Source: Methanoregula sp.
GTDB lineage: Archaea; Halobacteriota; Methanomicrobia; Methanomicrobiales; Methanospirillaceae
Reading direction: 5' to 3'
NCBI GenBank assembly: GCA_013331015.1
Contig: DUHF01000044.1
Location: 1 to 5,483 of the forward strand
DNA length: 5,483 bases
The notes beneath the pieces are model-generated. The model saw only the letters and a list, made by a program, of their open reading frames with translations, did no database searches and had not been told where the DNA came from. Of this stretch, positions 1-4,995 are shown one piece after another. The first letter of the stretch is position 1; every line of letters starts with the position of its first letter. Made by a program: the position numbers and the translations under genes.

Positions 1-66
1 CCCTCCTGACACATGATGGTTTTTCCAGGAGCACTTTTGCAATTCAGAACCTGCCGACCTGCAAGC

Positions 67-72
67 ATTTAA
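67..72 (+). promoter_or_regulatory. TATA-like promoter element of the CARF regulator gene
   Basis: An ATTTAA element lies 24-29 bases before the ATG at 96, the distance expected between an archaeal TATA box and the transcription start. Transcription would therefore begin at or very near the start codon, giving a leaderless mRNA. This agrees with the absence of a clear Shine-Dalgarno sequence just before the ATG. The assignment rests on position and base composition only. Confidence 0.4.
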
Positions 73-95
73 CCGATTATCCGCGATCCTGATCC

Positions 96-941
96 ATGCA
101 TCCGGGCGAACACGTCCATATCATCAGCGCGGGAGAAACGATCCACACGGCATTTGCGGCAATGCTGCGGGAGCTCCCGGGCATCACCCGAACGTATGTC
201 GTTGCCGATGGCGGAACCTACGGCATCTCACAGAACCCGCAGATCGAAAAGGATCGGGCTGCAACCCGCCATGCAGTTGAATCGGTGAAGGAGATCGCGG
301 TATCGCTTGATATCCCGTTCGCCCGCGAGACGGTCTTTTGCCCGGTCCTTTCGTCCGCCCGGACGGTTCTGACGAAGATCCGGCGCGAGAACAAAAGGGC
401 CCGTTTCACGTTCGATCTCTCGGGAGGATCACGGGATCTCTGTATGGCACTCTTTGCGCTTGCCCCGTGGCTTGGCGGCGATGTCTGGAGCTCGTTCGAC
501 GGGAAGATGCCGCAGCAGGTGCCGGTGCCGGACCGGGACATACGGGCAATGATGGTAAACGTGAACTACCAGACGATCCTCGCAGTGCTCCTGCGGAACC
601 GCCCAGTTCCCGCCAACCCGGATGTCCCGTTCGTTCCCCGGCAGTACCTGTTCCAGCAGGTCTGGCCGTACTACATCCGCCAGCGTGCTAAAAAACCGGT
701 TGAGGGTGCCCCGGTTGTTGCTGGCAAACGCGGGCTAAAACCGGCAAACGACCTGTCGCAGGCAACGTTTTCGTGGTTCATGGCGACCCTGACTGGTGCC
801 GGGCTCGCCGGGGAGGTACGGGACCGGCGGAGCCGGCGGGAGACGGCGTACCGGATCACGGCAGATGGCGAGATGGCATTCCGGTTCTTTGCGGACCCGG
901 CTACAAATTCGATCGTGAAGATGATGCTGGACGGGTCGTGA
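96..941 (+). CDS. Probable CARF-domain regulator with C-terminal winged helix (Csa3-like)
   Basis: This 281-residue protein appears to combine a nucleotide-sensing Rossmann-like CARF domain (about residues 5-150) with a winged helix-turn-helix (about 185-268). The first strand and following loop (HVHIISAGETIHTAF, residues 6-20) and a buried strand leading into LSGGSRD (108-114) match the layout of CARF domains, whose second conserved motif is a Gly-Gly-Thr/Ser-Lys/Arg type loop that contacts the ligand. The C-terminal part has helices around 218-238, a basic wing (residues 242-250, rich in Arg) and YRITADGEMAFRFF, which is typical of winged-helix endings. Known Csa3-like proteins sense cyclic oligoadenylate and regulate CRISPR genes. 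That role is only inferred here, because no cas gene or array lies in the window. It is somewhat longer than usual Csa3 (about 210-240 residues). The ATG at 96 is supported by a TATA-like element 24-29 bases upstream. Other possibilities are a different CARF-like or DUF-type wHTH regulator. No transmembrane segment or signal peptide is seen. Confidence 0.6.
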   Translation: MHPGEHVHIISAGETIHTAFAAMLRELPGITRTYVVADGGTYGISQNPQIEKDRAATRHAVESVKEIAVSLDIPFARETVFCPVLSSARTVLTKIRRENKRARFTFDLSGGSRDLCMALFALAPWLGGDVWSSFDGKMPQQVPVPDRDIRAMMVNVNYQTILAVLLRNRPVPANPDVPFVPRQYLFQQVWPYYIRQRAKKPVEGAPVVAGKRGLKPANDLSQATFSWFMATLTGAGLAGEVRDRRSRRETAYRITADGEMAFRFFADPATNSIVKMMLDGS

Positions 942-942
942 T

Positions 943-968
943 CCCGGTCCGATCCCGGGTATTTTTTT
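943..968 (+). terminator. Hairpin plus T7 terminator of the CARF gene
   Basis: Two bases after the TGA stop (939-941) a 5-bp stem, CCCGG (943-947) with CCGGG (955-959), is followed by TA and seven T residues at 962-968. T-tracts alone terminate archaeal transcription, and the hairpin adds support. Confidence 0.6.
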
Positions 969-1030
969 AGGACCCCCCCTCCCTTCTTTGATCAATCGTG
1001 AAAAAATGGTGTAAGTTACCTTCCCGAATA

Positions 1031-1086
1031 CCGGGTAAGTACTTGATTTATCAAGAGCGTACTTTACAACTTTTTCCTGTACCCGG
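1031..1086. repeat. Nested inverted repeat with GTA...TAC palindromes
   Basis: The arms nest in three layers. CCGGGTA (1031-1037) pairs with TACCCGG (1080-1086). AAGTAC (1037-1042) pairs with GTACTT (1059-1064). CTTGAT (1042-1047) pairs with ATCAAG (1050-1055), with only TT between. A related perfect palindrome GTAAGTTAC lies just before at 1012-1020. It may be an operator cluster or a cruciform/hairpin; the sequence alone does not decide. Confidence 0.5.
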
Positions 1087-1116
1087 CGTGGGCGTTCCTG
1101 CTGATCGATCGGATCG

Positions 1117-1181
1117 CGATTGAAAAATTCCGGGCAGGAGGCGAGGGGTCGATTGAAATTTTTTCCGGATGGGAGGGGGGT
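1117..1181. repeat. Imperfect tandem repeat, unit about 33 bases
   Basis: Two adjacent units start with CGATTGAAA at 1117 and 1150. Each continues with an A/T run, TTCCGG and a purine-rich GGAGG...GGGGT tail. A degenerate third start, CGTTGAGAA, follows at 1182, and another CGATTGA at 1200, so the array may once have been longer. No coding potential was seen in it. Confidence 0.5.
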
Positions 1182-1253
1182 CGTTGAGAATTGAATGGCC
1201 GATTGATAAAAAAAAGAGATCCAGAAATTTGATTTACAGCGTACTGTAGTGCT

Positions 1254-1390
1254 CTGTGATATTGCGAGCCCTCCCACCCCCTTCGGGGGTCGCTCGGCCG
1301 CCTCCTCGGGGCCTCACTGGGCAAAATTACCGGTTTTGGGATTTGTACGGCAGTTGAGACCGCCGCGGGGCGCCCTTTTTGGTCGGCGGC
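1254..1390 (+). repeat. Dispersed GC-rich repeat, copy 1
   Basis: Bases 1264-1369 align without gaps to 2370-2475, differing at only five positions (1295, 1305, 1311, 1322 and 1359), about 95% identity; a weaker match extends left to 1254. The copy contains hairpin ACCCCC (1276-1281) / GGGGGT (1285-1290), enclosed by CGAGC (1265-1269) / GCTCG (1292-1296). It also contains a GC-rich hairpin CCGCCG (1360-1365) / CGGCGG (1384-1389). The central stretch 1323-1358 is identical in both copies. Past 1370 only the outer hairpin stem is preserved. Orientation is given for convenience; the active strand, if any, is unknown. Confidence 0.85.
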
Positions 1391-1400
1391 TGGGCATCAC

Positions 1401-1592
1401 AAATTTCGGTTGAGAATACTCGCCGAAAATCAGAGATCCCCCGTACCCCGCCCGGAACACCTCGTGCACCTTCCGGGCCGTCATCTCCCCCATTTCATGC
1501 ACAACCAGGAATTTTTCAGGAGATGTGATTGCCAGTGCCAGGATCGATCGGTTGTGAAGGAAAATGATGAAAATTAAAGATTGGAACCAGAT
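1401..1592 (-). pseudogene. Possible gene remnant, in frame after the hepT stop
   Basis: On the minus strand the frame of hepT stays open past its TGA (1593-1595) for 93 codons down to a stop near 1314, the last part lying inside repeat copy 1. Before it enters the repeat, the translation reads like real protein, for example EKFLVVHEMGEMTARKVHEV followed by FRAGYGGSLIFGEYS. Codons between about 1415 and 1502 mostly end in G or C, as in the coding genes here. There is a GTG at 1500-1502 and no good ribosome binding site. I do not recognise the family. It could be the tail of a gene broken by the repeat, a former extension of the hepT transcript, or a chance frame. The call is tentative. Confidence 0.22.
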
Positions 1593-1946
1593 TCAGATTC
1601 CACGGGTTTTCTCATACGCAATAATCCGGGCAATCTCTTCTTCCAATGACGGGATCTTGTTGACGATGATATCCCAGAGGATCTCCATATCGATCCCGAA
1701 ATATCCATGAATGAGCGTGTCGCGAAACCCGGCAACGGCTTTCCAGTCCGTGGCAGGGAATTGCGTCTTCAGGTCATCACTAGGATTCTTGACGGCCTCC
1801 CCAATCACCTCAAAATTGCGGACAACCGCGTCGACCCGCATCCTCTCATTCCTGAACTCGTCGAATGTCAGGTCCCCGACATACAACCGTATGTTTCCGG
1901 TGGCTTCCGCGATATCATTGAGATACAGCAGCTGGGATCTAGGCAT
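1593..1946 (-). CDS. hepT: HepT-like RNase toxin (HEPN/DUF86 family)
   Basis: This 117-residue, mostly helical protein has the usual HepT length and carries the HEPN catalytic signature R-x4-H-x-Y as R75, H80 and Y82 in RDTLIHGYFG. Upstream sequence includes the typical VRNFEVIGEAVK helix (42-53). HepT toxins are metal-independent RNases that act in the cytoplasm as oligomers. In the studied pairs, the partner MntA transfers AMP to the tyrosine of this motif and so silences the toxin. All three motif residues are present, so the toxin is probably active. Its ATG (1944-1946) overlaps the end of mntA by 8 bases, so the two are co-transcribed and probably translationally coupled. Only a weak AGGAC precedes the ATG. 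The stop is TGA at 1593-1595. Family assignment is strong; the RNA target cannot be read from sequence. Confidence 0.9.
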   Translation of the reverse strand: MPRSQLLYLNDIAEATGNIRLYVGDLTFDEFRNERMRVDAVVRNFEVIGEAVKNPSDDLKTQFPATDWKAVAGFRDTLIHGYFGIDMEILWDIIVNKIPSLEEEIARIIAYEKTRGI

Positions 1947-2223
1947 AAAGAACGTCCTGCAGGATAGGATCGCGGATAAGGGGTTTGAGCGCGGTGTCAG
2001 TCACCAGATCGACTTTCCGCCCGAAGAGATCTTCGAGATAAAATCTGGTTCCCATAAAGTTATCAAAAGTCTTTTTCCCATCCTGAAATGTTACGAGGAT
2101 GTCGATGTCGCTGTCCGGCCGCTCCTCTCCGCGTGCGAATGAGCCGAAGATGCCGATCTTTGCTACACCGAACCTTCTTTTCAGTTCCGGTTCGTGGAGC
2201 CGGAGGAGCGTGAGTGCATCCAT
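1939..2223 (-). CDS. mntA: MntA-like minimal nucleotidyltransferase antitoxin
   Basis: This 94-residue protein is a minimal nucleotidyltransferase of the DNA polymerase beta fold. It has the exact signature GS-x10-DxD: G27 S28 with D39 and D41 in GSFARGEERPDSDIDILV. A third candidate acidic residue, D72, lies in GRKVDLV. All catalytic positions are present, so it should bind Mg-ATP. In characterised pairs MntA adds AMP groups to the HepT tyrosine and thereby neutralises it. Here mntA is the first gene of a two-gene minus-strand operon, its TAG (1939-1941) lying inside the beginning of hepT. The ATG at 2221-2223 starts just before the conserved fold and has a weak GGGTAGG upstream. By eye, base composition falls locally (about 35% GC around 2041-2100), well below that of hef, which fits acquisition by transfer. 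Confidence 0.9.
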   Translation of the reverse strand: MDALTLLRLHEPELKRRFGVAKIGIFGSFARGEERPDSDIDILVTFQDGKKTFDNFMGTRFYLEDLFGRKVDLVTDTALKPLIRDPILQDVLYA

Positions 2224-2256
2224 GGTATTGCCTACCCTATTTCTGGTTGACGTGTT

Positions 2257-2266
2257 CTTATTATTT
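2257..2266 (-). promoter_or_regulatory. TATA-like element for the mntA-hepT operon
   Basis: On the minus strand AAATAATAAG ends 34 bases before the mntA ATG. With a usual TATA-to-start distance, transcription would begin roughly 10 bases before the ATG. It is the most AT-rich stretch in the gap. The prediction is positional only. Confidence 0.4.
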
Positions 2267-2359
2267 GTGCATTCATAGTGAAGGAATATTTCGCCGGGTG
2301 TATTGACGCGCCGGAGCGAGGGGGGCCCGCATCAGAGCCTTCGATATAATGAAAAAATG

Positions 2360-2498
2360 CTGTGGAGTTGCGAGCCCTCCCACCCCCTTCGGGGGTCGCT
2401 TGGCCGCCTCGTCGGGTCCTCACTGGGTAAAATTACCGGTTTTGGGATTTGTACGGCAGTTGAGGCCGCCGCGGGAGCGCCCCCATCGGGGCGGCGGC
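2360..2498 (+). repeat. Dispersed GC-rich repeat, copy 2
   Basis: This is the second copy of the element at 1254-1390, in the same orientation and offset by 1106 bases. It keeps the ACCCCC/GGGGGT hairpin. The enclosing stem pairs CGAGC (2371-2375) with GCTTG (2398-2402), where one G-C pair has become G-T (a G-U wobble if the plus strand is RNA). Its 3' hairpin is longer than in copy 1: GCCGCCGC (2465-2472) pairs perfectly with GCGGCGGC (2491-2498), and a competing inner stem CGCCCC/GGGGCG is possible. Confidence 0.85.
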
Positions 2499-2517
2499 AC
2501 CTATCATAATTGGGGGT

Positions 2518-2553
2518 ATGGGGGGCATCAGCCCCCATCTTTAAAATAAAATC
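2518..2553 (-). terminator. T-rich run and hairpin after hef, possible terminator
   Basis: Reading the minus strand after the hef stop (2565-2567), a T-rich GATTTTATTTTAA (2541-2553) is followed by a hairpin with stem ATGGGGG/CCCCCAT (2518-2524 with 2532-2538). The T-rich run could terminate hef transcription in archaeal fashion. The hairpin lies beyond it, so it may instead protect the 3' end or belong to the neighbouring repeat element. Confidence 0.35.
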
Positions 2554-2564
2554 AGAATGGAAGA

Positions 2565-4802
2565 TCACCCGTACCTCGCCCGGCTCAGCTCAAACACCCT
2601 CGCCGCCGTCTTCTCCCCAATCCCCTTCACCGCAACCAGCTCCTCAAGCGAAGCATTCACAATCGCCTGAAGCGATCCAAAGTGAGCCAGCAATAAACGA
2701 GCATTCCTCATCCCTATCTCCGGAAACGCCGAGACGATGTACTCCTGATCCTCCCGCACCGACCGGTGGGTCTTGTGGGGATGTGCCTTGCGCTCGCCCC
2801 GCTCCCCTTCCTCGCGTTTTGCGAGCACCATGAGCATCTGCGCCGTGTCCTCCTCGTCGCGGGTGAAGAGGAGCGAGACGCCCATATCGACGGTGAGTGC
2901 GGCAAGCACCCCCTTGATGGCATTCGGGTGGATGTCCCGCTGGGTGTAGAGGTCGCCGCCTTCGATGATCATCACCGGCCGGGTCACGGCTTCGGCCATA
3001 ACCTTCACCTGCCCGAGCAGGTCGCGGTTGATGAGTGTGTCCACGAAGTCGCGGGCAGTCTTGCGCTCGACCAGGATCCGCTCGCCGATGGCGTAGTCCC
3101 CGTGGGGGAGCCGTTCGAGCCGGATCGCGGCTCCCGTTTCCGAGAGGAGTTCCACGACTTTTGAGGAGGTCTCGCGGTCGTCGATGACGATCTTCGGTCC
3201 CTGCGGGGTGAACTCTTCTATCGCGGTCTGGTCTGCAACCACGGGGCGCTGGATGGGGTTCGTTGCCGAGCCAAGGGTGCGCATGCTCTTGTGCATCATC
3301 TTCTCCTTCGATGCACTGACATGCTGGAAGACCTCATCGGAGGTGCCTTTGGTGACGAGAACAACCACCCGGCCGGCACCGGACCGCCCCGTCCGTCCCT
3401 TGCGCTGGATGGACCGGATCTCGGAAGGGACCGCCTCGTAAAAGATAACCATATCCGTTGCCGGAACATCGAGCCCTTCCTCGCCAACCGAGGTTGCGAT
3501 GAGCACCTTGAACTCGCCTTCGCGGAACCGGGTGAGGGCCGCGATCTGCTTCTTCTGGCTGAGCCCCTTCTCGGAATCTTTGGTTGCCTGCCCCACGAAC
3601 CGCTCGCAGGCGATGCCGTGGGCAGTGAGGTGGTCGAAGAGGAGCTGCACGGTATCCCGGTACGTGGCAAAGACGATGATCCGGCTGTCGGGGAACGCCG
3701 CGATCTGGGATTTGACCAGATCGAGCACGATTCCGGCTTTCGGGTGAAGCTCTGTTGTCCACTCCGTTGACCGGGCAAAAAGCTCGCGGAAGGACTGGTC
3801 GGCTGCGAGCCGCTGGCTGGCCTTGCTCCCCCCCGACCCGGTGCCTTCGGCCATGAGTTTTGCCAGGTAGCCTTTCAGCACCTCGCTTCCTTGTGACTCG
3901 GCAAGGGTCACGGCATGCTTCAGTTTCATGCACTCGGCGTAGACCGATGCGGCAGCGTAGCCGGTGGGGTCCCGGCTTGCGATCCGCTGCTGGATCTGGG
4001 CGTTGAGGGCGTTGAGGGCCTTCATCGAGAGCTTCTCACGCTTCGGCACGGTGAACCGGAGCGAGGCGAGGAGGGCGAGCCGGTCCTCGATGAGCCCGTT
4101 GATGATCGCGGTGGCGGATTTCAGGTCCGGCGGGAGGTCGATACTGACATATTCGAGGTCCCGCTCGAAGACATACGGCTGCACATCAGGATCGTTCTCG
4201 GTCCGGGTCTCGACATGCGCGATCCCGAGATTGGCGCAGACGTCCTGCACCTTCACCTGCGCCCCGCCCGGCGATGCCGTCATCGCGAGCAGGAGGGGCT
4301 TATTGGCCGACGCAAGGTAGCGCTGGGCAAGGAAGACATAGGCATAGTTACCCACGGCCCGGTGGCACTCATCGACCACCAGCAATGAGACATCGGCAAG
4401 GGTGTACCGGCCCGCGATGAGGTCGTTCTTGATGACCTGCGGGGTTGCGAGGATGACGGTGGCCCGTTCCCATTCGGCAGTCCGCTCGGCAGGCGGGGCT
4501 TCACCGGTGAACATGACAAACGGGGATGCGATGGATTCGCCGTTTTGTCTGGCGAGAAGGTACCGCTCAAAGTACCGGAGGTGCTGCTCCACGAGCGGTT
4601 TTGTCGGGGCGAGCATGAGCACCTTGCCCCCTTCATTGTAGAGACGGGACGCAGCGGTGAGGAGTGCGACGGCGGTCTTCCCGAGACCGGTTGGCAGGAT
4701 CACCATCGTGCTCGCGTCCAGCGCTTTCATTGCGATGGAGAGCTGGTACTCCCGCTTCTCGATGGTATCCGGCCTGATGAGGGGGTGGCTGATGAAGTCC
4801 AT
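2565..4802 (-). CDS. hef: Hef: ATP-dependent fork helicase fused to XPF-type nuclease
   Basis: Hef unwinds and cuts branched DNA at stalled replication forks. It combines a superfamily 2 helicase with an ERCC4/XPF nuclease and is the archaeal counterpart of FANCM. From the start chosen here (745 residues, near the family length of about 760) the order is: Walker A LPTGLGKT (36-43), DECH box (144-147), TASPG motif III (175-179), a helical insert (about 215-355) with a Gly/Ser-rich loop (319-328), motif V near GEEGLDVPATD (440-450) and motif VI QRKGRTGR (466-473). The nuclease follows with IDDRE (540-544), GDY (568-570) and VERKTARDF (578-586), then two helix-hairpin-helix motifs near 693-712 and 723-735. 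All catalytic residues are present. An in-frame GTG at 4955 would add 51 residues. I reject it because that stretch is Pro/Gly-rich and unlike the family, MDFISHPLIRP is the expected N-terminus, and a TATA-like element lies just upstream of 4802. The stop is TGA. It appears to be transcribed alone. Confidence 0.95.
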   Translation of the reverse strand: MDFISHPLIRPDTIEKREYQLSIAMKALDASTMVILPTGLGKTAVALLTAASRLYNEGGKVLMLAPTKPLVEQHLRYFERYLLARQNGESIASPFVMFTGEAPPAERTAEWERATVILATPQVIKNDLIAGRYTLADVSLLVVDECHRAVGNYAYVFLAQRYLASANKPLLLAMTASPGGAQVKVQDVCANLGIAHVETRTENDPDVQPYVFERDLEYVSIDLPPDLKSATAIINGLIEDRLALLASLRFTVPKREKLSMKALNALNAQIQQRIASRDPTGYAAASVYAECMKLKHAVTLAESQGSEVLKGYLAKLMAEGTGSGGSKASQRLAADQSFRELFARSTEWTTELHPKAGIVLDLVKSQIAAFPDSRIIVFATYRDTVQLLFDHLTAHGIACERFVGQATKDSEKGLSQKKQIAALTRFREGEFKVLIATSVGEEGLDVPATDMVIFYEAVPSEIRSIQRKGRTGRSGAGRVVVLVTKGTSDEVFQHVSASKEKMMHKSMRTLGSATNPIQRPVVADQTAIEEFTPQGPKIVIDDRETSSKVVELLSETGAAIRLERLPHGDYAIGERILVERKTARDFVDTLINRDLLGQVKVMAEAVTRPVMIIEGGDLYTQRDIHPNAIKGVLAALTVDMGVSLLFTRDEEDTAQMLMVLAKREEGERGERKAHPHKTHRSVREDQEYIVSAFPEIGMRNARLLLAHFGSLQAIVNASLEELVAVKGIGEKTAARVFELSRARYG

Positions 4803-4832
4803 TGGCTGATGGAGAGATTTGGTTGCGGGGGA

Positions 4833-4838
4833 TAATAA
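4833..4838 (-). promoter_or_regulatory. TATA-like promoter element of hef
   Basis: TTATTA on the minus strand lies 31-36 bases before the ATG at 4802, within a GC-rich surrounding. It predicts a start of transcription a few bases before that ATG, hence a nearly leaderless mRNA, and supports the shorter Hef start. No convincing Shine-Dalgarno sequence precedes the ATG. Confidence 0.4.
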
Positions 4839-4958
4839 GGGGATGGGGGCGGGGTGAAAGTTCGGGGTTTGACCATTCCCGGTCACCGGACTTCCAAAAA
4901 CCGGGGGCGGGTTCCCGTTCCCGCTCAAAATGAGGAGCAGATTACTCATATCCACCCG

Positions 4959-4991
4959 AAAAAAAGGGAGGCTGGCTTCCGGGAATGCCAG
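4959..4991 (-). terminator. Hairpin plus T7 terminator of the hydrolase gene
   Basis: Four bases after the hydrolase stop, the minus strand has a stem CTGGC/GCCAG (4987-4991 with 4972-4976), with additional internal pairing of TTCC and GGAA. After a short purine/pyrimidine spacer come seven T residues (4959-4965 on the plus strand as A7). This separates the hydrolase from hef transcriptionally. Confidence 0.55.
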
Positions 4992-4995
4992 AAAA

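Larger units (their letters stand above)
942..1592. other. 651-base region without a convincing complete gene, rich in repeats
   Basis: After the terminator at 943-968 this region holds, in order: a nested inverted repeat (1031-1086) with GTA-spacer-TAC palindromes, an imperfect tandem repeat of about 33 bases (1117-1181), a short palindrome TACAG/CTGTA (1235-1248), copy 1 of a dispersed repeat (1254-1390), and a protein-like minus-strand open frame (about 1400-1592) that ends inside the repeat. Other open frames here run through the GC-rich repeat and look like by-products of base composition. Confidence 0.6.
2224..2564. other. 341-base gap between mntA and hef: promoter, repeat copy 2 and hairpin
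   Basis: The gap holds the mntA promoter region (2224-2280), a GC-mixed stretch without recognised signals (2281-2359), repeat copy 2 (2360-2498), a strong hairpin (2518-2538) and a T-rich run after hef. Open frames crossing it on both strands follow the repeat and are not supported as genes. Confidence 0.6.

Noticed and set aside
3..92. Plus-strand frame open from the left edge to a TGA three bases before the CARF gene
   Set aside because: It could be the tail of an upstream gene, but only 29 codons are visible, the translation shows no recognisable motif, and the TATA-like element of the next gene lies within it. It is not listed as a gene.
1117..1181. CRISPR array
   Set aside because: Units are directly adjacent and similar throughout; there are no unique spacers of regular length between identical repeats.
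735..1277. Minus-strand open frame of about 180 codons
   Set aside because: It runs antisense through the end of the CARF gene and its terminator and across the tandem repeats. Its translation is Arg/Pro/Ser-rich without motifs, as expected of a GC-driven shadow.
1102..1550. Two occurrences of GATCGATCGG (near 1103 and 1542)
   Set aside because: Short palindromic GATC-rich words like this recur by chance in such DNA, and nothing around them is shared.
1711..2142. Plus-strand open frame antisense to hepT and mntA
   Set aside because: The minus strand carries exact HepT and MntA catalytic signatures; the opposite frame shows no family features.
1254..2498. Insertion sequence or composite transposon
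   Set aside because: No transposase, no terminal inverted repeats and no short target duplication were seen; the flanking elements are direct repeats without coding capacity.
3296..4388. Several long open frames in other frames and on the plus strand within hef
   Set aside because: All lie inside the intact Hef coding sequence and have Arg/Ser/Pro-rich shadow composition.
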